A stretch of 15,000 nucleotides of DNA, taken from assembly GCA_018398765.1 (NCBI GenBank), contig JAHBMJ010002338.1, forward strand, positions 1 through 15,000, read 5' to 3'. Source of the DNA: Chromera velia (lineage: Eukaryota; Sar; Chromeraceae). Of the stretch, positions 1 through 9,109 are shown one piece after another. Both the position numbers and the translations under genes were made by a program. Each line of letters opens with the position of its first letter. Position 1 is the first letter of the stretch. The notes under the pieces were generated by a model. That model saw only the letters and a list, made by a program, of their open reading frames with translations, searched no databases and was not told the origin of the DNA.

Positions 1-3
1 CCC

Positions 4-34
<31 letters not shown>

Positions 35-68
35 CACACACACACAGACAGACAGACAGACAGACAGA

Positions 69-111
<43 letters not shown>

Positions 112-118
112 GGCCCAC
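1..118. repeat. Compound microsatellite in the last visible PAN3 intron
   Basis: C20, then CA, CAGA, CA and GA runs fill nearly the whole stretch. It begins immediately after the exon 12 donor. The homopolymer at base 1 suggests a scaffold edge or assembly break, so the rest of PAN3 may be on another contig. Confidence 0.9.
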
Positions 119-350
119 CTCTTTTCTCCGATTTGTCAAGCAACAGCAGGAGCAGGCGCCTGAAATGTTCCGACAACTGAACGCCCCCTGTGAGACCCCC
201 GAGGCCCCCCCCCAGGCTTTGTTGTTGCTGCTGCTGCCCGGATCGCCCGACCCCCACGACCCCCCCTGCCGGCACGAATTCTGCTGCTCCCGCCCCTCCT
301 CCCCCCACCGTCTCCAACGACTGGAGGGTCCCTGCAATGTCCGCAAGAGC
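119..350 (-). CDS. PAN3: PAN3 exon 12, pseudokinase C-lobe with a Gly/Gln-rich insertion
   Basis: The acceptor CTTGCTTGCTTGCAG lies in the exon-proximal copy of a tandem repeat, and the donor is GAG|GTGGGC. It encodes ALADIAGTLQSLETV, about 40 residues of Gly/Ala/Val with a six-Gln run, then LSEHFRRLLLLLLDKSEKR. The flanks align with the PAN3 segment LQKAMELV...SSDLKNLILYLLTDQNRMR, so the middle is a loop insertion not seen in animal PAN3. The exon ends in phase 1 and the gene continues beyond base 1. Confidence 0.85.
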
Positions 351-2242
351 CTGCAAGCAAGCAAGGAAGGATTGATCGAGACATGCACTCAAATGAAATG
401 ATCAGAAGAGTCCCTGCAATGTCCGCAAGAGCCTGCAAGGAAGGAAGGATCGATCGATCGAGACATGTACTCAAATGAAATGATCAGAAGAGTCCCTGCA
501 ATGTCCGCAAGAGCCTACAAGGAAGGATCGATCGATTGAGACGTGTACTCAAATGAGCATTCATACGCGTGACTGCGTCCACTCCCATTTATTTCTTCTG
601 CATACACCGCACTGTTCTCTCGACCTTTTGATTATCTTCCCGGGCTGACTGAAAGATCCTGAAAATAGAGCGGGAGGAACAGAAACAAACGCGCACGCCA
701 AACAGAGAAGAACCAAAGGGAGAACACACACGAACCTCAGGCCAGCACGGAAAGGAAGACAGCGGCCTGTCTGCACATTCTCTAGTACGACCAGAGACCC
801 TCAAATTTCCCTTCCGACTCAAACACAGAAGCGCTCCGATGAATCATCTGTCGAGAAAACAGAAACGAACAAAGCAAGCAGAAAAACACACACACACACA
901 CAGAGACAAAGCCAGAAGACTGAGGGTGCTCGTCCACCTCCACACACACACCCAGACGCCCACCTGGAGGGTACCGCATCCTAAAGCCAAGAGGAGGCGC
1001 CCCAGAGAATGGAGGTCGTGTTGCTGGCAGTCGGAGATCGCCCTCCCTCCCTGCGCACCCTGGAGGGACTTCACTGCGTCAAGGAGACCTACACAGTTCA
1101 ATCGAATGCGATTCCTGCACAGAAATACAAGAGAGGGAGGGTGGGTTGCTCTTCCATTTTCTTCTCTGTCTATCTTTTCATTCCTCCTTCCGTTCTTCGA
1201 GTTTCACCCAGACAGACAGACTTTGTGGTTTCGTTCCCTCCTCAGACAGGCAGACAAGAAGTGAGCGACGAAATGAGAAAATGGAACCGAACACACGAGG
1301 AGTGAGTTCCTAGAAGCGAGCACATGAATTTGTTCGCGTCCTTCCGCGCCCGCCCCTCTCCTGACATGACCGTATGTATGCACAGTTCATTCAAACAGCG
1401 GAACAGTCAACCGACCGAAATGAGACAAGCACTTTAGTTGGCTCCACCACTCTCGCTGCAAGTCCAGACGCGTGAATGTGGGAGAGCGCAGAGACAAGCT
1501 GGGCGCAGTAGGTCCACAGGAGTGACTCTGGCACCGGGCTCTGCACACACACACGCACAGCACGCAACGAGGGAGGGAAGGAGAGAGCGAGGAAGGGAGT
1601 GAGGACATTCCATACGAACAAAACGACCAGTCAGCACAGGGTGACAGCGAGCGAGAGAGACAGACTCGCCGAGGGAGAGAACAAGCTTCGCGTTCCTTTA
1701 TTTCAAGTTGAAGAACTCCGTGTGGGCGCTCCAGTCTCCTTCCTCTCTCCCCTTTTTTCTTCTCTCCTTCATGAGAATCAAGTCGGGAGGGAGAGAAGGC
1801 GAAACTGAGGAAAAGAACCATCAGGCGCAGGCGAAAGCCGATAGACGCTGATGGGCAAGCAGAGAGTACGCTGCAACAAACTGCAGAGAATTCACAACAG
1901 CTCACGTACCGCAGTGTGTCCTGAGAGATGGCACTCCTGCAGCGTCTGTGCGTTGGGGATAAAGTCATAGACGCACACAAGAGACCCGCCCGAGCTCTCA
2001 GAGTCCGGAAAGTCGAGAGTCGTCAGGGCCTGTCTTAGAGGAACGATGCAGGGGTGAGGCCTCACTCGACGACTCCAGAGCTCTACGGCGTTCTGCAAAG
2101 ATTGGAGGGAGAAGAGAAAGATTGGGGCGAGCGTTGGAATGCAGCGTCGGAGTTTTTCACAGGACAAAGCAGCGACGAAAAGATGGGGGTCAAATAATGC
2201 ACCCCCGATCCTCTCCCTCCCTCCCTCCCCCTCCCTCTGTAA

Positions 2243-2280
<38 letters not shown>

Positions 2281-5200
2281 CTGTTTCTGTCTATTTGTCC
2301 GTCTGTCTCTCTGGAGATCAAAGCGAAAGAGCGACGGGACGAATCATCTGGTCCAACAAAAAATTACGGACGGAGGCCAGGAAGGAGACAGAAATAGTGG
2401 CCCACACAAGGGAGAGAGACTGTGAGCCCGTAGAAGCGTTCGGAAGAAAGGACCCTCTCAGAGATCAAATGAAAGTGAACACAGGAAACCAGGAAGCAAC
2501 CTGCCCATGCACCAACTAAATTGCCCACACACCTGTGCCAAGTCAAAGTTGGTGTGTCGAAATCCGTCCACTCTTCGAAGGCAGTACGCATACGAATCCT
2601 CCACACAAAGAGCCTGAGTAACACGAGTGACGACACACACTTCAATGTTAGAATACCAATCCAAAGTTTCTGTGCGACCACCCAACAGACGCAGAGGAAA
2701 GAAACAGATTGGCACAAACTCTCAGCCCGGCCGGCAGCCGGACATTGAAGGGAGGCAGAGAGGAGGAAGAGACGGATAAAACCAATTTCTGCAGTCTGCA
2801 CGGCTGTGTGATGCCTACTTAGACGAACATCATGTGCATCGTTTCCCCCCCCCTTTTCCTCTCTCGATGCACCCGAAACTCGAAATAGCTCGACATCAGC
2901 TGCTCAACAACATCTTTGCAGAGACCATCAGCAAAAACAACACAAAAACGTCGACGCGCTCTCTGCTGTGCAAGCGGGGAGACCCGCAAGAGAGGGATAC
3001 AGGCGGAGACGGACCTTGTATACGAATGTCGAATACCCACAGAATCGGGTTGTGTGGGCGGAGTTTTCGCTTTCAAGGGACCGCAAGCAGAAGTATTTTC
3101 CCTGTACACAAGCATTCCGGGCAAACATACCACAAGAAAAATAATCACCATGATTGTCTGAGGAGAGAAAAGAAGCGGAGAGGACAGGGCGGAGGAGAGA
3201 AGGATGGGAAGATCGACAACGCGGGGAACAATGCGAGGCACAAGGCACACTGGGAGAAAGATGACTTTAGTCTCTCAGGACAGGTCGCCATACACAACCG
3301 AATGTCGGGAGGAGCCAGACTTCTTTTAGCCACTGCAAGTTGGACGGTCAAGACACATGTCTGCAGTGCAGTGTAGTGAGAAAGGGGACCAGGCCCGTTG
3401 TCCTTTTCCCTTTGCAGCCGATCGAAAAATTGACTCCTACTCTTCATCCATCCAATCGACCGAGCGACAGAAGAACACGAAACCGGGAGGGAGATACACA
3501 CCGACGCACCTGCACTGTCGATGGCAGCTGCTGTCTGCTGCTTGAGGACATTGCCGCATCCTCGTGTGATGCCATTATGGCCAGCTTTTGGGACTGGTAC
3601 TCTCTTCGTAGAGCTGCAGGGAAGGGAAGGGAACAGAATCAAACCGGGTCAACAAAAACGCAGGGATCACTCACTCGCCAACATCATTCTCATCTGGGAC
3701 TTGTGCTCTCGCCTCTGAGGTGCGCGGATGAACGGACCCGTGCGTGCACCGAGAAACACACACGCATACATGTACAGAAACCCATATGCGAGCCGGCGCA
3801 CGGCTGCATGGACATGCACGTACTTTCAAAGAGACAGCTGCTACAATCCAGGCTCCTTTCTTCCTTTCTGTTTCCCCCTCAGCTAGCTAGACAGATGCTA
3901 GACACGCCATCAGTCATCCAATCAGGAGACGCGCTGCCAGCGTCCTTAGTGAAACAGGCACACACACAGACGCAGACACACACACACACACACACACACA
4001 CACGCCTTCCCACACGAGCCAAACGACTTCTCGTTACACACTTCTCTGCCAGGGTAGCCGCCTGATGACCCTCTGTCCGTCCCTTTCGAGACGGGGGGGG
4101 GCATCTGCCTGTTGCGTGAGCTATTCATTCGCAAATATCCCCATAAGCTTGCCTGTCTGGTTGTCTGGCAGACACGGACCTGTTTCCCCTCCCAAGATAG
4201 GTGTTGCACGAGACATAGGGAGAGGCAGTCCCTGCAGTCTCCTGTTGTACTCATTCACGTCACTCAGGGGTCCCTGCGAAAGAAAGAAAGAAAGAAAGAA
4301 AGAAAGCAAAAAGCACAATAAATGAATGAAAAGACAGGAAGGAGAACAACCCAGTGCAGGCATCAGACAGAAAGCAAAAACAACAATAAAAAAACAAAAA
4401 GACAAACAGGAAAGAGAACAACACAATGCAACAGGCAAAAATCAGACTATGTAAGTCTGATGAGAGAGCAGAGAAGAGAGGTCCGCATTCAGTAGAAATC
4501 GGGAAAGTGTCGAGCAACATGAGAAGTTGAGCAGCAAAGCAAAGCTGTTTGGAAGGGCTGGGACACCAGAGAGAAAGAAAAACAAGGCGTCCCTCCCATC
4601 CAAGCAGGGAGACTCTTGAGTTGGAGGGAGTCAGCACGACCGTCATTCAACCGCTTTGAAGAAGGAACAATCTCGGACAAGCTGCAGTTCTTGCCTTTCT
4701 TTTGAACGCAAGCGGGCCAGGCCTCAAAATCAAATCAAAGACTGCGCATTTTCGGTCCGCTTCCTGACTGCTTTCCAGCAAGAAGGCTGGCTGACCTCTG
4801 GCACCAGAGCCTGCTTGATCGGGTGTCCTCCCATGCCCCCACCTCCACTTCCCGGCATGCCTCCCGGACGGGCCCTCGCTTTTTTGCGTGGCGTCGCATG
4901 CTGTGAGGGCAGGGGATGGCCGCCAACCATTGAGGGCCCGGGAGACGAAGACATCGGGTGCTGCATCTGTCCTGCAGATCCTGTTTGGGATGCTTGCTGC
5001 TGGTGAGGGTGGGGGTGTGGGGATGGCGATCTTGCCGCTGCTGTGGCTGGCTGCGGAGATGGGCTGAAAGAGGGGGCGTTCGCAGACAGTCCCCCAATCT
5101 TTCTTCCGACAGACTGCTGATCGCTCCCATGCTTTTGTGCGTCGGCTGCTGCTGAGTTTTGTGACTGGGCGACATTTTGCCCTCCCACCTCTGACGGCGC

Positions 5201-7774
5201 CGCGACTGAGGTTGCTTTTGTCTTTGTGGCCGTCTCCGAGCCGTCTCCTGAAACAGACGGGGGGACGGTGATCGCCTCCCCGCCCCCTCCTGCTGGAAAG
5301 AAATAAGTGCATCCTCCTGCAGACGCAGTTAAGACCACCATGAGAATTTGACGCAAAAATAGAATGTACCCGGCAGGCGAAATCGAAAGCAGAGAAAAGA
5401 TTCCTGACAAGGCGAAGAAAACAGAGGGAAAGAAAAAACAGAGGGAAAGAAAGAATCACACACGCCACAAAACGAATTATGCATTTTGGTCTATTGTTCG
5501 TGGCAATCCCGAAGGCCAATGACGGAACGACCCCTTCCAGAATATGTTAAAGGTTTTATTGAAGCTCGACGGAAGATTTTGTGAGAGTGTGCCGCTGCCT
5601 GACAGACACAGCCTCACACCCACATGAAAGGAAACAAAGTTTTACTGACACGCCTGACAGACAGACAGACAAGTGACTGACCATGCACAACCTGCGTTCC
5701 CTCGCTTTCACTAGCGACCCCCCCTTGGTGCTCTCCCGCTCCCCTTGAGGCAGAGGCAGACGAAGACGAGGGCCCACCCCCCTCTCCTGATGCCCCACCA
5801 GGCTGCTCTACTTCTGCAACACAGGCAAACAGACAGACTATATGTTTCTTCTTCTCCCTTCTTTTCTTCATGAACACAATAGACAAAAAGAACGAAAGCA
5901 ATGAAAGACAGACAGACTATATGTTTCTTCTTCTTCTCCCTCCTTTTCTTCATGAACACAGAGAGACTATATCGTCTTTTCTTCACTTCCCTTTTTCCGA
6001 AACGCGTCCTTTCTTTTGGACAGGCAAACAGACAGACAGATAGACAGACAGATCGGAAAAGAAAAGACGCAAGGAAGACACGAAGAGAAGTACATGAGAG
6101 ACAAAAAGGGCGAGCAGGAGGAGCATGTTGGGAAGGGACAATAACAGAAAGCATGCAGAGAGGAGAGAAGAATTGCAAAGAACAAAAAAGGAAGTTGCGC
6201 TGTTTCTGTCTATGCCACCACCGTCTGGCGAGAAACTGACAGCAAGAGAAATGAAAACAACGAAAAGGACGAAAGAAAGTTTGACACCAGATCAAAGAGA
6301 CCCTGCACAACATCCCTGTATATGATCCAATGGCTGAAACAGGTGCACGGACACAATATCTAGGAGAGAGAAAGGAGCTGCTCGGAGAATCGATCGATCA
6401 TCCGGGCGTCTTTCTGCTTGTCTTTCTCACAGACAGAAATCGAGTTGAATGAGGAGGACCTAGGACCAGCTGACAGACTTACGCGTTTGTTGTTGCTGAA
6501 GTCTCTGCTGTTGCTGTTGCTGCTGCTGTTGCCGAGGCATGAACGAAGGCGCCTCGACATTCATGCCAGAAGAACCTGCTGAAGCGGTAGAAATTCCCCT
6601 TTCTCCTCCAGACGACACCCCAACACCAGCAGACGGGACGGCACTCTTCTGAAGGTTCTGTCCCGCCTCGTTGCCAAGTTTGCTCTTGTCTTTCCCCCAC
6701 CCCAACTGACGTGCCAGGGCAGCCAGGTCAACTCCCTCCAACCCGGTCCCATCCGAACCTCCCCCTGTGGACTGAGGAGGCAAAATTTGAATTTGCCCAC
6801 CCCTCCCCCCCCCATGCCCCCCAGACCCCAAAACCTCCAGAGGCATTCCACTACCGTCATCCATCAGACCCTCAACCATACCTCCGTCTCCCCAACTTCC
6901 TCCTCCTCCCGCTGCTGCTGCTGCAGCTGCTGCTGCCGAAGATGCTTCTTCCCCAAACGCCTCCAGGAGCATGATCGACTGCTGGGACTGTTGGGGTTCC
7001 ACAAGCATCTGTTGGACCTCTGACGCAGCCCAAACCGAACGCCCTCCTCCCCCCCCTCCTCCGACCGCAAACTGCCGCCTTCCGTTCTGGGCCTGTGGAC
7101 GCGAACCTCCCGATCCGACTCCCACTCCCCCCACCCCAACCCCAGTCTGTTGCCCTGTTCCAGTCTGCATTGAAGACAGTCCCGGACCTCCAGAGAGAAT
7201 CGAGAGAAGCGCTTCCGTTGGCTGCTGCTGGGGTTGCTGAACCGAGGCCAGAGGGTGATGAGGCTGCCCAGGAACAAACGGAGGCGCCCCGGGTGTGAAG
7301 GGTACGGGGGAGCCTGTGAATACTGAGGAGCTAGCCGAAGGGCTGGTGTCTCTTGCTGGGGAGACCGCCGAGTTGTTCAACATTTGAAGAATTGAACGCC
7401 CCGCAGAGTTTGACCCATGCTTCGTGGCACTCCCTATCTGTTCCTGCTCTTTCTGTTGCTGCTGCTGCGAAGAGACGTGCTGTGGAGGGGGAGTCTTGTT
7501 CTGCGCGTGCGGGTAAGATGGCGGGCGTCCCCCTCCCCTGAAAAGGCGGACGGATGGACGGAGGATGGACAGGTAAAGATGTTAGGAAAAAATGAGGAAT
7601 AGTGCATGCATTTCAAAGGAAGGTGGGGGAGATACGGTTCTTTAACACGACTAGGACATATTTACGTATTCTGCAGTACAAATCCTTTCCGGGCTGAAAC
7701 GCAAAAGGAGGCGAAACAAAGCAGAAAACAGACTGAAGTTACTCGACTGACCCTCCGCGCGGTTTTGAGCTCAT
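119..7774 (-). CDS. PAN3: PAN3, PAB-dependent poly(A)-specific ribonuclease subunit (12 exons, 3' end off the window)
   Basis: PAN3 is the adaptor that recruits the PAN2 exonuclease to poly(A) tails, binding PABP through a PAM2 motif and PAN2 through its C-terminal part; it acts in the cytoplasm in mRNA deadenylation. Exons, in transcript order: 7774-7752, 7537-6483, 5813-5682, 5292-4796, 4273-4180, 3613-3510, 3101-3015, 2613-2533, 2092-1910, 1540-1416, 1114-964, 350-119. All introns are GT-AG and every junction agrees in phase, giving 2764 coding bases. Residues 1-569 are Q/G/S/P/A-rich with PAM2-like motifs near 88-98 and 333-342. Residues ~602-921 match PAN3 in order: LPSTVQGKYFCLRSLE, YAYCLRRVDGFR, VELWSRRVRPHPCIVPLR, ESLLWTYCAQL, EPTKVLV, NCVGLLDAV. 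As in the family, the kinase HRD and DFG motifs are absent. The remaining pseudokinase, coiled coil and knob domain lie beyond base 1. The family call is firm from exon 6 on; exon 1, exon 3 and the start codon are less certain. Confidence 0.93.
328..556 (-). repeat. Tandem repeat of 82 bp (2.8 copies) spanning the exon 12 acceptor
   Basis: The copies are 328-409, 410-491 and a partial one at 492-556. Each carries, on the minus strand, a CCTTCCTTG-type tract, an AG, and then GCTCTTGCGGACATTGCAGG, the first bases of exon 12. The exon-proximal acceptor ends CAG, the middle one CAG and the distal one TAG. Only the exon-proximal site keeps the PAN3 frame, because 82 is not a multiple of three. Confidence 0.9.
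964..1114 (-). CDS. PAN3: PAN3 exon 11, pseudokinase C-lobe
   Basis: The acceptor is TTTCTGTGCAG and the donor CAG|GTGGGC. It encodes NRIRLNCVGLLDAVKS and then DCQQHDLHSLGRLLLALGCG, matching PAN3 RLRVNCVGVFDVL and Q-QADLISLG-V-LALAC. The DFG motif is replaced by VGLLD, the usual PAN3 degeneration. Confidence 0.96.
1416..1540 (-). CDS. PAN3: PAN3 exon 10, pseudokinase C-lobe, degenerate catalytic loop
   Basis: The acceptor is a GT microsatellite ending in GCAG and the donor CG|GTCGGT. It contains ESLLWTYCAQLVSALSHIHA and AARVVEPTKVLVSF, corresponding to PAN3 ESLIWAY-VQL-SAL-IH and RVMDPTKIL. The HRD catalytic loop is replaced, as expected for this pseudokinase. Confidence 0.96.
1910..2092 (-). 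CDS. PAN3: PAN3 exon 9, pseudokinase N-lobe to hinge
   Basis: Acceptor CCAATCTTTGCAG, donor GCG|GTACGT, 61 codons in phase 0. It contains VELWSRRVRPHPCIVPLRQA, then a LVCVYDFIPNAQTLQECHL segment. These match the PAN3 helix C / HPNIV-LRE element and the hinge (SLVFVYDF-P-AQTL). There is a short Ser-Gly insertion (SESSGG) before the hinge. Confidence 0.96.
2241..2279. repeat. GT/GC microsatellite in PAN3 intron 8
   Basis: A run of about 14 GT units ends in GCGCGC and then GTGTCTG. It lies between exons 8 and 9 and has no apparent coding role. Confidence 0.9.
2533..2613 (-). CDS. PAN3: PAN3 exon 8, pseudokinase N-lobe strand
   Basis: Acceptor TGTTACTCAG, donor CAG|GTGTGT, exactly 27 codons. 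It contains YAYCLRRVDGFRHTNFDLAQ, the PAN3 signature equivalent to YCLRR(I/V)HGFR. The position of the kinase VAIK lysine is occupied by Arg in this family and here. Confidence 0.95.
3015..3101 (-). CDS. PAN3: PAN3 exon 7, start of the pseudokinase N-lobe
   Basis: The acceptor is TTGTGTACAG and the donor AAG|GTCCGT. Its 29 codons begin GKYFCLRSLESENS and end GYSTFVYK, matching the PAN3 Y-x-x-L-x-PLE start and the glycine-loop segment that ends in YKA; the Ala is supplied by exon 8. A second acceptor at 3158 (CTCTCCTCAG) has a better pyrimidine tract and an open frame, but it does not join in phase to exon 6. Confidence 0.9.
3510..3613 (-). CDS. PAN3: PAN3 exon 6, pre-pseudokinase helix
   Basis: The acceptor is CCCTTCCCTGCAG and the donor CAG|GTGCGT. 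It encodes LRREYQSQKLAIMAS, a Ser-rich stretch and LPSTVQ. This corresponds to the conserved PAN3 segment with an LR-E helix followed by an LPS/IPS-x-V turn that leads into the Y-x-x-L-x-PLE element, which begins the next exon. Confidence 0.85.
3957..4003. repeat. CA microsatellite in PAN3 intron 5
   Basis: A CA run with a few CAGA interruptions. On the transcribed strand it reads as UG repeats, inside the intron between exons 5 and 6. Confidence 0.9.
4180..4273 (-). CDS. PAN3: PAN3 exon 5, entry to the conserved region
   Basis: The acceptor is a TTTC microsatellite ending in GCAG and the donor is ACAG|GTCCGT. Thirty-one codons plus one base begin GPLSDVNEYNRRLQGLPLP. No motif is diagnostic. 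Phase 0 in and phase 1 out fit exons 4 and 6 exactly, and the position corresponds to the segment just before the pseudokinase in PAN3. Confidence 0.7.
4278..4306. repeat. GAAA microsatellite forming the exon 5 polypyrimidine tract
   Basis: Seven GAAA units on the plus strand, read as TTTC on the transcribed strand, end two bases before the GCAG acceptor of exon 5. The repeat therefore doubles as the polypyrimidine tract. Confidence 0.85.
4796..5292 (-). CDS. PAN3: PAN3 exon 4, Pro/Ser/His/Gln-rich linker
   Basis: The acceptor is TTATTTCTTTCCAG and the donor GAG|GTCAGC. The exon encodes 165 codons plus two leading bases, running from AGGGGEAITVPPSVSGDG to HPIKQALVPE. It contains a His-Pro run (SPHPHPHQQQ), a short basic patch (TPRKKARARP) and a GMPGSGGGGMGG run, all consistent with a disordered tether between the PAM2-like region and the pseudokinase. 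The frame stays open past the donor to a TGA at 4730, so an alternative end there is conceivable, but only the donor used here joins in phase to the next exon. Confidence 0.8.
5682..5813 (-). CDS. PAN3: PAN3 exon 3, Gly/Ser-rich linker
   Basis: Acceptor TGTGTTGCAG is followed by 132 bases encoding a Gly/Ser/Glu-rich linker that starts near VEQPGGASGEGGG. Two leading bases complete the Gln codon begun in exon 2. The donor GTCAGT at 5681 leaves phase 1, which exon 4 requires. A GTAAAA donor at about 5655 has the same phase and would lengthen the exon, so the 3' end is not settled. Confidence 0.68.
5830..6052. repeat. Imperfect tandem repeat and CAGA microsatellite in PAN3 intron 2
   Basis: A ~50-bp unit running from CAGACAGACTATATG to TTCATGAACACA occurs at about 5830-5879 and again at 5909-5960. 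A third, shorter echo begins near 5961 (GAGAGACTATAT). CAGA repeats follow at 6022-6052. All of it is intronic, between exons 2 and 3. Confidence 0.8.
6483..7537 (-). CDS. PAN3: PAN3 exon 2, low-complexity N-terminal region with two PAM2-like motifs
   Basis: The acceptor is CCTTTTCAG and the donor a full GTAAGT. The frame stays open for 351 codons on the minus strand and is rich in Gln, Gly, Ser, Pro and Ala, with a nine-Ala run and Gly runs. Two segments resemble PAM2, the PABP MLLE-binding motif (roughly LNxxAxxFxP): FTPGAPPFVPG near residue 88, and MNVEAPSFMP near residue 333, just before a nine-Gln run. The second is the better match. Such linkers are expected to be disordered. The exon is certainly coding by composition; assignment to PAN3 rests on phase continuity with the pseudokinase exons. 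Confidence 0.85.
7752..7774 (-). CDS. PAN3: PAN3 exon 1 (putative start)
   Basis: ATG at 7774-7772 opens a 23-base exon encoding MSSKPRG plus two bases, followed by donor GTCAGT. The phase fits exon 2, which needs two bases, and the ATG is the first in this frame after an upstream TGA. No CCCH zinc finger, found at the N-terminus of many PAN3 proteins, is visible here or upstream. A longer or different first exon is possible, because this call rests on phase and donor only. Confidence 0.5.
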
Positions 7775-8340
7775 CCAACGGCGTCCCCTCTCCCCGGTAC
7801 GGCCCTCTTCAGGCCCAGACTCCTCCCACACTTCGATCAGCGACAATCAATCTTCCACAAAAGAAAATGGCCTGCAATACAGAAAAAGGAAAATATATCA
7901 CATGCGAGAGATTACGAAGACGGAGCCCCGTCGTAAGCAAACAAAAAGCAAAAGAAAGCGCGTGCCGAGCGACCCACCTTCAGCGCCTTGTCTTGTGACG
8001 CTCACAAACGTTTTTGAAGACCCCCACAACCATCAATCACCAGCCGTTCAAGCGGTTTGATGTGTTTTGTTTGGCAGCTAGGGAAGGAGTGATGCATCGG
8101 CCGGCTGACTCGACCTGCACTTCACGCCCGCCCTCGAAGTCTCAGACGACGAATGGACGGGCTGCCAATTATCCTGCCGGCAGACAGACGCCCTGGTGGA
8201 GCATCAAGCAAGCCGCCTGGAAGGAACACAACCTCTGCCGCTTCGTGCAAAGGAAACATGCAAGCATCAAGACCATTCAAGACCTTGAACACCCATGAAC
8301 TTCCTCAAAACTCATGCACATTGAAAAGGTTTTCTGCTTC
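7775..8340. other. 5' flank of PAN3, no gene recognised
   Basis: This should hold the PAN3 5' UTR and promoter. I see no TATA box or other core element I would defend, and no CCCH zinc-finger exon on the minus strand. The short open frames on the plus strand look random. Confidence 0.5.
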
Positions 8341-8534
8341 GATCACGCGTTTTATTGGTCGGTCCCATGCGTGCACGAGGGCCCGCGCGCGTCCGATGCA
8401 CTTCGAGATCCCGCGGGATCCGCGGAAAGGTGCGTGGCCCGCTGAGAGGGCATGCACTTAACAAAACTCTTGATGCTCCTGGGGAGCATGCCGTGGCCCC
8501 GGTGAAGGGGGGATATCAGGGGTCCCGGATCATC
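8341..8534. other. GC-rich, palindrome-rich block at a composition boundary
   Basis: It contains GATCCCGCGGGATC (8407-8420, a perfect 14-bp palindrome), ATGCTCC-TGG-GGAGCAT (8473-8489, a 7-bp stem with 3-base loop) and TCATCC-C-GGATGA near 8532, plus CpG-rich runs. No reading frame with recognisable content covers it. It could be a promoter-associated CpG-rich stretch, a structured RNA or an element end. Confidence 0.5.
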
Positions 8535-8990
8535 CCGGATGAACAACTTATAACTAAAAATTAACTAAAATTAACTAGAAAACTAGCTGGTTTAAAATAG
8601 TCACTCATAGTTATAGTGAATCGGTCACCAAACTCTCTAGAGTGCATGTCCTTCATCTTTTAGCTCGTCTTTTAGTTTTTAAAGTTAATTTCTCTTTTTT
8701 TCCCTAGTGCTTTTAAAAGAAAGAAAAAAATGATTGAATCATGTATTATATCTGATTAGCGCAATGTTTACAGCGGCTAGTCAATGTGGAAGCTTAATTA
8801 AGCTCGATACGCATGGTATACGCCAGAGACATTTGGCGAAGAAGGAATTAACCAACAGTGTTTAACACTGTCTGCATCACTCATACAATAGTTACTCCTC
8901 ATCTTTTGTCCCTCTTTCTATCTCTCTGTTTGAGATAGTCTCTTAACTCTATAATATAAAAAAAAGAGGGTGTATGTGTCGGCCTCGATC
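8535..8990. other. AT-rich stretch with small palindromes, no gene
   Basis: Composition turns AT-rich abruptly (TTATAACTAAAAATTAACTA...). Small inverted repeats include AGCTTAATTAAGCT at 8791-8804 and CAGTGTT-T-AACACTG at 8856-8870. No coding frame is convincing on either strand. Confidence 0.55.
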
Positions 8991-9109
8991 TCTTTCTTCC
9001 AGAATTAATAATGTACATCTATCTGCCTTTTTCTCTCTCTCGCTCTCTATCTCTCCCTGAAACTTCGTTTGCCAAAAATTGCCACCTGTCTGCTCCCTCG
9101 CACACATAC

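Noticed and set aside
839-1264. A 141-codon plus-strand open frame
   Set aside because: It is opposite PAN3 exon 11 and its introns, with composition dominated by CA repeats.
3015-3157. A longer exon 7 using the stronger-looking acceptor CTCTCCTCAG at 3158
   Set aside because: Its phase does not match exon 6, and joining at 3101 restores the conserved LPS-x-V to Y-x-x-L element.
4490-4695. A possible extra PAN3 exon reading LSEIVPSSKRLNDGRADSL after a TGCAG
   Set aside because: No good donor with the right phase follows, and exons 4 and 5 already join in phase without it.
4647-5519. A 290-codon open frame on the minus strand overlapping PAN3 exon 4
   Set aside because: It is the shadow of exon 4 in another frame. 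The exon 4 frame has low-complexity coding character and joins in phase to both neighbours.
5550-5560. AATAAA on the minus strand as a PAN3 poly(A) signal
   Set aside because: It lies in intron 3, and the gene clearly continues through eight more exons with PAN3 homology.
7606-8461. Plus-strand open frames upstream of PAN3
   Set aside because: No domain, no splice-phase support, and they lie in the expected 5' flank of a minus-strand gene.
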